NCBI GenBank assembly: GCA_002411015.1
Contig: DHPY01000072.1
Span: 1-53,995, forward strand
Source: Armatimonadetes bacterium UBA5352
GTDB lineage: Bacteria > Armatimonadota > Zipacnadia > Zipacnadales > UBA5352
Direction: 5' to 3'
Length of the DNA: 53,995 nt
The notes beneath the pieces were generated by a model that searched no databases, was not told the DNA's origin, and saw only the letters and a program-made list of their open reading frames with translations. The position numbers and the translations under genes are program-made. This document shows, in pieces, positions 45,399 to 53,026 of this stretch (positions within the stretch are counted from its first letter, which is position 1; the number at the start of each line of letters is the position of its first letter).

Positions 45399-45938
45399 TC
45401 AGCGCTCCACCATTCGCTCGCGGATACGCTCCAGGCGCGCCCGCAGGCTGGCATCCAGCACTCGGTCCCCGACCCGCACCGCGATGCCTCCAAGCAGATC
45501 CGGATCCACGACTGCATCAACCACGACACTCTCCCCAAGCCATGCAGACAGCGCCGTCGCGAGCCGCTCGGACTGGTCGTCCGTCAGAGGCCGGGCGGAC
45601 ATCACGAACGCTCTCATCACGCCCTCTGCCTCGTCGGCAAGCTGCTGGTAGACATCCGCACCCGTCTCCAACACTTCGAGGCGATCGTTCTCAATGAGCA
45701 GCGCGATCAACCTCTTGAGCGGCTCCACCGGCGCCTCTCCCAGCAGCTTCGCGAGCGCGTCGAACTTGCGCTCCAGGCTCAGCGACGGGTGGCCGAGGAG
45801 CCGGCGCACCTTCGGGGATGCCCCGAGAAGCGTCTGCAGCACCTCGAGCTGCTCGCCGAGCGCGTCACGCAGGCTGTCGCGATCGGCCGCCTGCAGCGCT
45901 GCGCCGAGGTACCTGCGCGCGACGGAGCGGCCGATCAT
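45399..45938 (-). CDS. atpH: F1 ATP synthase delta subunit
   Basis: A 179-residue peripheral-stalk subunit (OSCP family). It has an N-terminal six-helix domain (RRYLGAALQAADRDSL, LRDALGEQLEVLQTLL) and a C-terminal domain with DPDLLGGIAVRVGDRVLDASLRARL, the family signature. Its ATG overlaps the atpF stop by four bases (ATGA), which implies translational coupling. Confidence 0.95.
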   Translation of the reverse strand: MIGRSVARRYLGAALQAADRDSLRDALGEQLEVLQTLLGASPKVRRLLGHPSLSLERKFDALAKLLGEAPVEPLKRLIALLIENDRLEVLETGADVYQQLADEAEGVMRAFVMSARPLTDDQSERLATALSAWLGESVVVDAVVDPDLLGGIAVRVGDRVLDASLRARLERIRERMVER

Positions 45939-46468
45939 TGCCCCGCGCTCCCCGATTGGGCCTCGGCGGCGATCCGCTCGATGTCCGCGATGAATGCGTC
46001 CACCAGCGCCGCCTGGCGTTCCTCATCGAGCGACTCGCGCAATGCGCGCTCCGAGATGCCGACGGCGATCTCCGCAGTCTCCTGCCGGAGCTGCGCCCGG
46101 GCCTCCTCGGCGGCGCGTTCCACGCTGCGCTCGCCCTCGGCGAGGATCTGATGGCTCTGCTCCTCGGCGTGCTTGAGGATCTCGCGCCGCTTGTCCTCGG
46201 CCCGCTTCTGGGCGTCTGAGACGATCTGGTCGGCGCGCTCGTCAAGCCTGGCGAGCTGTTCGTCCATCGACCGCCTATCCGCGAGCGCCGTCTGCTTCGC
46301 GCGCTCGGCGTCGTCAAGAGTGGCCTCAACAGTGCTGGCACGCTCGCCGAGCACCTGCCCGATCGGCCCGAACGCGAACCTCTTCAGCAGGGCCAGCAGG
46401 ATGAGGAATCCCACCAGGTTGACGACCATCATGCGCCATTCTATGCCGAGCTGTTCGAGTACTCCCAT
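45935..46468 (-). CDS. atpF: F0 ATP synthase b subunit
   Basis: A 177-residue subunit with a single membrane helix (about 12-31, MMVVNLVGFLILLALLKRF) followed by a long, highly charged coiled coil that forms the peripheral stalk. One copy is present; no b' gene is seen, so a homodimer is expected. The ribosome site GAGGTG is close to the ATG. Confidence 0.94.
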   Translation of the reverse strand: MGVLEQLGIEWRMMVVNLVGFLILLALLKRFAFGPIGQVLGERASTVEATLDDAERAKQTALADRRSMDEQLARLDERADQIVSDAQKRAEDKRREILKHAEEQSHQILAEGERSVERAAEEARAQLRQETAEIAVGISERALRESLDEERQAALVDAFIADIERIAAEAQSGSAGQ

Positions 46469-46514
46469 CGCACCTCAGTCCGTCACATCGGCTGCCCCGG
46501 AAGGCATGCCGGTC

Positions 46515-46781
46515 TTAGTGCACCATGCTCTGCACGTAGTCCGCCACGGCCGGGAGCTTCCCGTTGAGCAGGAAGAACGCCAGCAGCACGTAGATGACGA
46601 GCGACTCGATGAGCGCCAGTGAGATGATCAGGGCGCCCCGGATGTCACCGGCGGCTTCGGGCTGACGCGCCATCGCTTCCGCGGCCGTCGCAGCCGCCTT
46701 GCCCTGCGCAGTGGCGGCGACTGCAACGGCGAGGGGCAATCCGAATCCCACCGCCAGGGCCAACATGCTCGCATAATCCAT
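46515..46781 (-). CDS. atpE: F0 ATP synthase c subunit with sodium-site residues
   Basis: An 88-residue hairpin of two membrane helices joined by the loop ARQPEAAGDI. The ion-carrying residue is Glu59. Aligned on the loop with the Na+-dependent c subunit of Ilyobacter tartaricus, Gln26, Glu59, Ser60 and Tyr64 match Gln32, Glu65, Ser66 and Tyr70. This points to sodium rather than proton coupling, but position 61 is Leu instead of the water-binding Thr. AGGAGG precedes the ATG. Confidence 0.96.
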   Translation of the reverse strand: MDYASMLALAVGFGLPLAVAVAATAQGKAAATAAEAMARQPEAAGDIRGALIISLALIESLVIYVLLAFFLLNGKLPAVADYVQSMVH

Positions 46782-46821
46782 CAGGTCCTACCTCCTGTTT
46801 CATCACGCCGACACCGCAAGC

Positions 46822-47613
46822 CTACGCGGCATGTCCGGCGGTCTCTGCCTTGTGTTGCTCCTCAGCATCAGCGCTGGTGTGATCGCCCTCGTGAGCGGTC
46901 GCCATCTTGATGTACGCCGCACTGAGGGCGAAGAAGATGAACGCCTGGATCGGTCCGACCAGCAGGTGCAGCACCACGTTGATGAACTGCAGCGGGATCG
47001 GCACGTAGATCGCAGTGAACACGGCGGCGCCCAGAGCCGCCATCTGCACCAGCGCGGTCTCCTCACCGAACATGTTCCCGAAAAGACGGATCGATAGTGA
47101 CAGGGGCTTCGCGATCTCCCCCACCAGATGCACCAGGATATTGATCGGCGCCAGCCACAGGGGCTCCCCCACAAAGTGCATGAGATACCCGCCGAGGCCG
47201 AGTTCCCTGACACCATAGTACTGCACCGAGACAAAGACAACGAGCGCAAGCGGCACCGTCATATTCAGCGACATGGTTGGCGTGAGGAAGCCGGGAACCA
47301 GGCCCAGGAGGTTCAGGAAGAGGATGTACAGGAAGAGGGTTCCGAGCAGGGGCGCATAGCGCTCACCGTGTGGACCGATCTCTTTCACGCAGAAGCCGCG
47401 CACGAACTCAACGTACATCTCCCACAGATTCTGCAGGCCGCGCGGTCTCAGGCTCCGCTTCCGCGTGCCCAACCATGCCAGGAGCACCAGCAGCACGATG
47501 ACCAGCCAGCTATTGACGACGAAGACGTCCACCCAGTGGTGCTGCCAGTTCTCAGGCAGCAGGTGGACGATCGCGTTGAGCCAGCTTCCGTGTTCCTCGT
47601 GCACCCGCGTCAA
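46822..47613 (-). CDS. atpB: F0 ATP synthase a subunit
   Basis: A 263-residue membrane subunit. The essential arginine lies in LSLSIRLFGNMFGEE, and a later membrane helix continues with VVLHLLVGPIQAFIFFALSAAYI. It provides the two ion half-channels next to the c-ring. The probable start is TTG at 47613, which overlaps the atpI stop (TTGA); GTG at 47604 is an alternative. The C-terminus is His/Glu-rich. Confidence 0.95.
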   Translation of the reverse strand: MTRVHEEHGSWLNAIVHLLPENWQHHWVDVFVVNSWLVIVLLVLLAWLGTRKRSLRPRGLQNLWEMYVEFVRGFCVKEIGPHGERYAPLLGTLFLYILFLNLLGLVPGFLTPTMSLNMTVPLALVVFVSVQYYGVRELGLGGYLMHFVGEPLWLAPINILVHLVGEIAKPLSLSIRLFGNMFGEETALVQMAALGAAVFTAIYVPIPLQFINVVLHLLVGPIQAFIFFALSAAYIKMATAHEGDHTSADAEEQHKAETAGHAA

Positions 47614-48041
47614 TCCCAGGTCGGTCCGCCGGCGTGCGGCTCATGGCCGCGGCGGCCGAGAGAAAACATAAGTGTGATCAGTGCAACCGAGTATCCTCCG
47701 GCGAACGCGAACACATCGCCACCGAGCACCACGATTACCAGCCAGGCGTAGGCCGCTGCCAGGATGAACTTCGTGATATGAAGTGCCACCCACGGCGCCG
47801 GGTGCGACTTGCGTTCCCGTGGAGAGACGACCACATGGTTGATGGCCGCCACCAGCGCTCCGAGCATCCCCGTGCCGGTGAGTATTCCACCTGCGAATCC
47901 GACTGCGGCCGCCGGTCTCCACACAAACAGAGCCACCGCCACGATCACTGACAGCAGCAGCGCCCACGTCACCGCATGCAAACGGCGGCCTCCGGGCTGA
48001 TCGTCCTGGTCCCGTTCGGTGGTCGGCTTACTCGTCATCAT
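47610..48041 (-). CDS. atpI: AtpI-like ATP synthase accessory membrane protein
   Basis: A 143-residue protein with four hydrophobic segments and polar termini, matching the AtpI/UncI (ATP-synthase I) family in size, topology and position directly before atpB. Members help c-ring assembly or Mg2+ uptake. Sequence identity in this family is low, so the call rests mostly on location. Its ATG overlaps the end of atpZ by 14 bases. Confidence 0.75.
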   Translation of the reverse strand: MMTSKPTTERDQDDQPGGRRLHAVTWALLLSVIVAVALFVWRPAAAVGFAGGILTGTGMLGALVAAINHVVVSPRERKSHPAPWVALHITKFILAAAYAWLVIVVLGGDVFAFAGGYSVALITLMFSLGRRGHEPHAGGPTWD

Positions 48042-48234
48042 CGTTCAGCGTCTGCAGGATCTGTACCAGGCCCGCCGCCGCCCCTATGAGGAAACCGATG
48101 ATCTGCAGCCACGGCTCGGACCCAAACCGCTGATCAAGCCACCAGCCCGCTCCGTACCCGATCAGAATTGAGATCGGCACGGACCAGGCGAGGATCCAGT
48201 AGCCAGCGCCCCTCATGAGCGGGCTTCCGCGCAC
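48028..48234 (-). CDS. atpZ: AtpZ/AtpI family protein
   Basis: A 68-residue protein with two membrane helices (WILAWSVPISILIGYGAGWWLDQRFG and IIGFLIGAAAGLVQILQ in part), the typical AtpZ pattern with Gly-rich helices and a DQRFG loop. The GTG at 48234 is taken as start because GGAGG lies 8 bases upstream; ATG 48216 is an alternative. It is the first gene of the atp operon, about 16 bases after the predicted transcription start. Confidence 0.82.
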   Translation of the reverse strand: MRGSPLMRGAGYWILAWSVPISILIGYGAGWWLDQRFGSEPWLQIIGFLIGAAAGLVQILQTLNDDDE

Positions 48235-48256
48235 TCAAGTGGCCTCCAGTCAGGTA

Positions 48257-48285
48257 ATACTACGCCCCGCGCGTCTGTGCGTCAA
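48257..48285 (-). promoter_or_regulatory. atpZ: Promoter of the atp operon
   Basis: On the minus strand TTGACG (48285-48280), exactly 17 bases, then TAGTAT (48262-48257). It lies 23 bases before the GTG of atpZ, giving a very short leader. Confidence 0.75.
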
Positions 48286-48316
48286 GCCACCCGCCCGCCG
48301 TGCCGGTGCCATGTCC

Positions 48317-49051
48317 TCAACGCCCGATGATCGTCGCCGCCGATTGCGTGGTGAGGTGATCGAAGGTTCCGCGCCCGCCGACGCGGTCCACGATTGGCCT
48401 GCAGGTGGTCAGTAGCGGCGGTGAGTGCTCCGGCTCGTGGGCGTCCGTGCCAAGCCCCGCTGCCAATCCCTCGCGGATGAGTGACTGCCCGAGGTCCTGC
48501 ACCGAGCGCCCCCTTCGCCCCATCAGGCTCTCGCAGTTGACCTGCATCTTGATCCCGCGCTCGTGCAGAACCTGTGGGCTGATGTGCTTCACCGGTGCAT
48601 CCGCGAGTCGCTCAAAGTGCGCGATGACCGGCGTGTAGCCCTTCAGTTGCAGCTTGAACAGCATATCCTCCGCCCACGGCGCGTAGGTCGTCTGCGGCAG
48701 CTCGATGAGCACATGCCTCGTCCCGGCGATCGTCGGGAGCAGCTTCCGCTTTGCGAGGTCCGGGAGCATCTCCGACATCGCCACCTCCGCCCCGGTCAGC
48801 ACCTCGACCTGGATGCCTCGCCGCTGCAGTTCCTCATTGAGCGTGTCCACCGCCGAGTGCAGCAGGTCATACATCCGCGCCGCCTCGTCACCCATTCTCT
48901 CCGGGCGGAAGTGCGGGGTGGACACGATCGTGCGGATCCCATCCTCCTCCGCGATCCGCGCCATCTGCACCGCGACCTCCATATCGGGATCGGTCGCATG
49001 CACCGGCAGCTTTACCACGTAGCGAACCAGATGATTGTGCAGATCAATCAC
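48317..49051 (-). CDS. PHP-domain phosphoesterase (CapC/YwqE-like)
   Basis: A 244-residue PHP-family metal-dependent phosphoesterase. Ligands are visible in DLHNHL (near 4-9), STPHF, GAEVAMS, IAHFER and GTDAHEP, the layout of the CpsB/YwqE type bacterial protein-tyrosine phosphatases that control polysaccharide export. The start is set at GTG 49051, only 7 bases after the mnmA stop and with a GAGGG site; the longer ORF start at 49213 would overlap mnmA by over 150 bases. A role in exopolysaccharide control is inference; histidinol-phosphatase-like activity is possible. Confidence 0.82.
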   Translation of the reverse strand: MIDLHNHLVRYVVKLPVHATDPDMEVAVQMARIAEEDGIRTIVSTPHFRPERMGDEAARMYDLLHSAVDTLNEELQRRGIQVEVLTGAEVAMSEMLPDLAKRKLLPTIAGTRHVLIELPQTTYAPWAEDMLFKLQLKGYTPVIAHFERLADAPVKHISPQVLHERGIKMQVNCESLMGRRGRSVQDLGQSLIREGLAAGLGTDAHEPEHSPPLLTTCRPIVDRVGGRGTFDHLTTQSAATIIGR

Positions 49052-49058
49052 GACGGCT

Positions 49059-50114
49059 TCACCCTCGCTGGCTACCGGTACCGGCTTCCGCTCGCACGAT
49101 GACGCCGCCTCCGAGGCAGCGCTCTCCGTCATAGAAGACAGCCGACTGTCCGGGGGCGGGCGCCCTGTGCGGCCGGTGGAAGTGAATGCGCCCCCGCTCA
49201 CCCTCCATCTCAACCGTCGCGGGCGTCTCAGCCCCCCTGTAGCGCGTCATCACACTCGCCTCGAAGACCGACCCCGGCAGCAACCCCACCGCGTGCACAC
49301 GCTCGACCTCCGTCTCCTCGACCCACAACTCCTCCTCAGGGCCCACCACCACCGCGTTCCGCTCCGGCTCAACGCGCAGCACAAACAGCGGCCCGCCCGG
49401 CCCGCCGATGCCCAGCCCGCGCCTCTGCCCCACCGTGTAACGCGCGAGGCCCCTGTGCGTGCCAAGGCGCTGGCCGCTCGTGTCCACGATCGGCCCCGGC
49501 TCCAGCGCCTCCGGCCGTCTCTCGCGGACAAGCTCAGCCACGTCCGGCGTGAAGCACACATCCTGGCTGGCCTCGCGCTCGGCAGCCATCAGGCCTGCCT
49601 CAGCAGCAATCCGCCGGACCTGCTGCTTGCCAAGCTCCCCCAGCGGCAGGATCAGCCGCGCAAGCACCTCCTGCGACAGCCGGTGGAGCATGTAGGACTG
49701 ATCGCGCGCGGCCTCTGTCGCACGCAGCAGGCGCATCCCATCGCCCACGAGCATCAGCCGCGCATAGTGCCCTGTGATGATCCTCGCGCGACCAAGGGCA
49801 TCGGCCTCGCGTGCCAGGAGCGCGAACTTCACCCGGGGATTACAGTCAACGCAGGGGTTTGGCGTGAGGCCGCGCGCCCAGCTCGCAACGAACTCCCCCA
49901 CCACGCAGCGCTCGAACAGCTCTCCGGCTTCGATCACGCGGTGCTCAAGGCCAAGTTCGCGGCACGCCGCGGCGGCCTCCTCAGGCTTCGCGCCGGGCGT
50001 CGCCAGCGTCACGCCGATGACGCGTATCCCCGCGCGCATCGCCAGCAGCGCCGCCACCGTGCTGTCCACGCCGCCGGAGAGGCCGGCGACAGCGAGGCCC
50101 TCAGATGGAGGCAG
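49059..50114 (-). CDS. mnmA: tRNA-specific 2-thiouridylase MnmA, probable CTG start
   Basis: A 351-residue enzyme that thiolates U34 of Lys, Glu and Gln tRNAs. The PP-loop reads GLSGGVDSTVAALL. Cysteines lie in NPCVDCN and SQDVCF, the catalytic pair region, and ARDQSYML is present. No ATG, GTG or TTG occurs in frame between the upstream stop and the GTG that encodes the Val of SGGVDS; starting there would cut off the ATP-binding loop. A CTG at 50114, with GGGAG about 9-10 bases upstream, gives normal length and overlaps the deacetylase by 14 bases. The start is inference; the enzyme assignment is strong. Confidence 0.93.
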   Translation of the reverse strand: MPPSEGLAVAGLSGGVDSTVAALLAMRAGIRVIGVTLATPGAKPEEAAAACRELGLEHRVIEAGELFERCVVGEFVASWARGLTPNPCVDCNPRVKFALLAREADALGRARIITGHYARLMLVGDGMRLLRATEAARDQSYMLHRLSQEVLARLILPLGELGKQQVRRIAAEAGLMAAEREASQDVCFTPDVAELVRERRPEALEPGPIVDTSGQRLGTHRGLARYTVGQRRGLGIGGPGGPLFVLRVEPERNAVVVGPEEELWVEETEVERVHAVGLLPGSVFEASVMTRYRGAETPATVEMEGERGRIHFHRPHRAPAPGQSAVFYDGERCLGGGVIVRAEAGTGSQRG

Positions 50115-51606
50115 CGCTCTCGTCTCCCGTGAGCTTCGGGTCGAGCGTGAGGCTGCGCGTGAGCTCGCGTGGCCACCAGCAGATGGGCAGGCCGTCGAAG
50201 CTGCGCAGCGTCATCAGCGGATCGTGCCTCGAAGTGTGAGGGATCCCCGCGTGGACCATGCTCGCAAGCTCCAGCGTCCGCTCGGCGGCGTTCCACACGA
50301 CCGTCGCGCCACACGCCTTCGCCATCAGCGACACCGGGAGCATCGCTGTCCCGTGGTAGTAGATGGATGGAAGCTGCACGAGCAGCGGCTCACCGTTGAG
50401 CGTCACATCGAGGCTGTTGAGCTTGACGACGAACTCACCGCGAACTCCATCGAACGAGACGGCCAGGTTCCCGGCGTCCCACCGCGGGGGTGAGCCGAGC
50501 GCGGTCAGCACCGGCCGCGCCTGCACGAGGAACTGCCCGTTGATCATGACCGGCGGCTCATCAAGCTCAAGCAGGCGCCCGTCCACCGTCACCTTCACGT
50601 CATCGTGCCCGACCTCGACCTCGAACTGCTTGTCGCCGATACTCAGGCGCATGCCCTGCTCACTCGGCGGAAGCTCGCTCAGGCCAGTCAGTTCCGACAG
50701 CGTAACGATCTGGTAGCCGCGCTTCTGGAGGGCCGGGATGACCGTTCGCATGGCCGCGACCGTCCCGGAGCGATTCCCGCCGCCATCATGCAGCACCACC
50801 ACCGCCCCGTCTTTCGCCATGGTGAGAATGCGATCCGCCACGACGCTCGATCCCGGGTTCTGCCAGTCGCGCGGGTCAATCGACCACATGGCGACGTGGT
50901 AGCCGGCATCGTTGATCGCGGCCCGTACGCGGTCATTCACCGAGCCGTACGGCGGCCGCACCCAGCGCACCGGGCCGTCAATGGCCCCCTCCAGCGCCGT
51001 GCGGCAGCGCGCGATGTCGCTCTGCACGCCGCCACTGGACATCCCGGTGTAGCTCGCGTGCCACCACGAGTGGATGCCGATCTCGTGGCCCTCGGCCTCG
51101 GCGCACGCGAGGATCTGCTTGTGCTTGCCGACCAGCCCGCCGAGGACCATGAACGTCGCCCGCGCATTGTACTTGGCGAAGACATCGAGCATCTGAGGCG
51201 TGTACGTCGCGTTCGGGCCATCATCGAAGGTAAGGGCTATACGCGGGGCGTGCTCCCCGCCTGCAGTATGACTGTAGACCATGCGCGGCTCGGCGATCGC
51301 GAGCTGCAGACCGAGCGGCTCGCCGGTGCGCGCGTCCACCGTCAGCCGCCGGGTGTGGTAGACTCCTGGGACGCGGAAGTCGGCGTGGCCGGGCCAGGTG
51401 GCATACGCGGTGAGCAGCTCGGCGCGCTCTACCGTGGTCACCTGATCGGCGGCCGATGCCTGCCTGGTCTGCTCCGCGGGGCGGCCCGGCAACAGGCGGG
51501 CAGAGCCCTCCTGCGGCGCCAGGCACAGCGCCAGGAGCATCAACGCGGGGATGAGGCGGGCGAGCGATCGTGACTTCAGTGTGATCTGCGATGATCGGTG
51601 AGGCAC
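50101..51606 (-). CDS. Secreted polysaccharide deacetylase with CuAO-like C-domain
   Basis: A 501-residue exported protein (signal segment about 12-35). The NodB domain (about 120-310) shows TFDDGP, HSWWH (zinc His pair), RPPYGS, DPRDW and VVLHDGGG. These are the five carbohydrate-esterase-4 motifs, so it probably removes N-acetyl groups from peptidoglycan or an exopolysaccharide. The C-terminal third (about 330-470) has the beta-rich pattern of copper-amine-oxidase N-like domains (VMINGQFLVQARPVLTALG, TAMLPVSLMAKACGATV), likely wall-binding. It starts with GTG 51606 after GGAGGAG. Its operon partner at 52062 carries a similar C-domain. Confidence 0.92.
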   Translation of the reverse strand: MPHRSSQITLKSRSLARLIPALMLLALCLAPQEGSARLLPGRPAEQTRQASAADQVTTVERAELLTAYATWPGHADFRVPGVYHTRRLTVDARTGEPLGLQLAIAEPRMVYSHTAGGEHAPRIALTFDDGPNATYTPQMLDVFAKYNARATFMVLGGLVGKHKQILACAEAEGHEIGIHSWWHASYTGMSSGGVQSDIARCRTALEGAIDGPVRWVRPPYGSVNDRVRAAINDAGYHVAMWSIDPRDWQNPGSSVVADRILTMAKDGAVVVLHDGGGNRSGTVAAMRTVIPALQKRGYQIVTLSELTGLSELPPSEQGMRLSIGDKQFEVEVGHDDVKVTVDGRLLELDEPPVMINGQFLVQARPVLTALGSPPRWDAGNLAVSFDGVRGEFVVKLNSLDVTLNGEPLLVQLPSIYYHGTAMLPVSLMAKACGATVVWNAAERTLELASMVHAGIPHTSRHDPLMTLRSFDGLPICWWPRELTRSLTLDPKLTGDESAASI

Positions 51607-51630
51607 CTCGCACTCCTCCGTTCAGCCAGG

Positions 51631-52038
51631 TTACGTCCGCCCCAACTCCTCGGCCGCGAACGCTTCCGGCATAAGCTGACGAACGGTGCGGCTGCAGACC
51701 TCCGTCTCGCCCACCATCAGGACCTCCGCGTCAGGTGATAGCTCCACCATCACCTGTCGGCAGGCCCCGCACGGGCTGAGGGGCCCCGCTCCGGGGCCGG
51801 CGATCGCAATGGCCTCGATCCGTGGGCACCCCGCGGCCACGGCGGTGAAGAGCGCCACCCGCTCGGCACAGATGGTGAGCCCGAAGGAGGCGTTCTCGAT
51901 GTTACAGCCCGCAAAAACACGCCCATCGGCGCACAGGACGGCTGCGCCGACGGGGAAGTTCGAGTACGGAGCGTACGCTCGCTCGCGTACATCGCGAGCG
52001 GCCGCAATCAGCCTCTCGACGCTCTCGTCGTGGAGCAT
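51631..52038 (-). CDS. cdd: Cytidine deaminase
   Basis: A 135-residue tetrameric-type cytidine deaminase. AYAPYSNFPVGAA binds substrate, GCNIENASFG is the ribose loop, and the zinc site is CAER plus PCGACRQ (three cysteines, the B. subtilis type). It converts cytidine and deoxycytidine to uridines for salvage. ATG 52038 has AGGA at 6 bases and fits family length. An alternative ATG at 52062 forms TAATG with the upstream stop but its ribosome site would be too close. Confidence 0.95.
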   Translation of the reverse strand: MLHDESVERLIAAARDVRERAYAPYSNFPVGAAVLCADGRVFAGCNIENASFGLTICAERVALFTAVAAGCPRIEAIAIAGPGAGPLSPCGACRQVMVELSPDAEVLMVGETEVCSRTVRQLMPEAFAAEELGRT

Positions 52039-52061
52039 CCAGGTTCCTGCTCTGAGGGCCA

Positions 52062-52883
52062 TTACTCCTGGTAGGTCACGTAGGCGCGGTCATCCTGGAA
52101 GTCCCAGACCGTCTCGATCCCGAAGAGCTGGCTGAAGGGCCGCACGGGGACGTAGGTCCGGTTCTCCTTACGCACCGTCGCCCGCCCCAGGCTCATCCTG
52201 GCGCCGTTGACGATGACGGTGGAGCTGTTCGGGAAGACCTGCACCTCAACACCGTTGCGGTAGACCATCATGTCACCATCATCCGGGCCCCAGATGATGG
52301 AGCCGCCGATGTGGCGCATGAGATCAGTCAGAGTGATGAACACGCGGCCGTTGCGTACGAACGCATGCTTCTCGAGATCGCCCTCGCGGTTGTTGAAGTA
52401 GACGATCTCGTGGAAGACGCGCGGCTTGTAGAGCTTGATGAACGGAGGCGCGCCGCCGCCAAGATCCGAGGTGGCCGCAGCCTGCCGCTGCGCCGCCTGC
52501 GTGGTGCTCAGGACGGTGAACGGCACGCTGCCGGTCGAGGCGAGAAGCTGCTCGCCCTCCACGGCGTCGATGCGCAGCGTGTGCTCACCTTCGGCCAGGG
52601 AGGCCGTGTTCAGGTCGAACAGGCCACGACTGCTGCTGGTCAGGCCGGCAACCCTGCCGTCCACGAAGAGCACCAGCGGCTTGTCGCAGAGATCGTCGGA
52701 GACTGGCGCGACGCAGACGGAGCCCGCAAGCTCGGGGCAGGCCGACTCCGACGGGGGGACGTCACAGATGATGTTGAGCGACAGGCCTCCGGCTCCCTCG
52801 ACGGCGAGCGTGCCTGCGACTGCCAGTGTGCCGGTATAGAGCATTGCTGCAAGGATTGCTGCGATGACCGTGAGCGCGCGCAC
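52062..52883 (-). CDS. Secreted protein with copper-amine-oxidase N-like domain
   Basis: A 273-residue exported protein. The signal peptide is MRALTVIAAILAAMLYTGTLA. A Cys-containing N-domain follows (four cysteines between about 40 and 65), then a Big/Fn3-like stretch (LFVDGRVAGLTSSS, GEHTLRIDAVEG). A C-terminal CuAO-N1-like domain has VFITLTDLMRHIGG, VNGARMSLGRATV and YVPVRPFSQLFGIETVWD. Such domains bind the cell wall or surface. GTG 52883 is chosen because AGAGGGG lies about 8 bases upstream; a TTG at 52904 is an alternative. It is the first gene of a five-gene set with the promoter at 52957. Confidence 0.83.
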   Translation of the reverse strand: MRALTVIAAILAAMLYTGTLAVAGTLAVEGAGGLSLNIICDVPPSESACPELAGSVCVAPVSDDLCDKPLVLFVDGRVAGLTSSSRGLFDLNTASLAEGEHTLRIDAVEGEQLLASTGSVPFTVLSTTQAAQRQAAATSDLGGGAPPFIKLYKPRVFHEIVYFNNREGDLEKHAFVRNGRVFITLTDLMRHIGGSIIWGPDDGDMMVYRNGVEVQVFPNSSTVIVNGARMSLGRATVRKENRTYVPVRPFSQLFGIETVWDFQDDRAYVTYQE

Positions 52884-52956
52884 GGCGAACACCCCTCTCG
52901 GCAATGTGGCCCCGCTGGACCGCGTGCAACCGATTCCTGCAGATTCTCTGCGGTGG

Positions 52957-52986
52957 ATAATAGCACAAGCCGACCGCCGCTGTCAA
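52957..52986 (-). promoter_or_regulatory. Promoter of the CuAO-domain/cdd/deacetylase/mnmA/PHP set
   Basis: On the minus strand TTGACA (52986-52981), 18 bases, TATTAT (52962-52957). This is a near-consensus sigma-70 promoter about 75 bases before the GTG at 52883. Confidence 0.75.
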
Positions 52987-53026
52987 AACGCCCCGCTATC
53001 ACGGCAGCCGCGGTGTCATTCGCCCG

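Noticed and set aside
44304..46151. 615-codon plus-strand frame opposite atpA, atpH and atpF
   Set aside because: Antisense shadow of unmistakable ATP synthase genes; His/Arg/Leu-rich with no domain.
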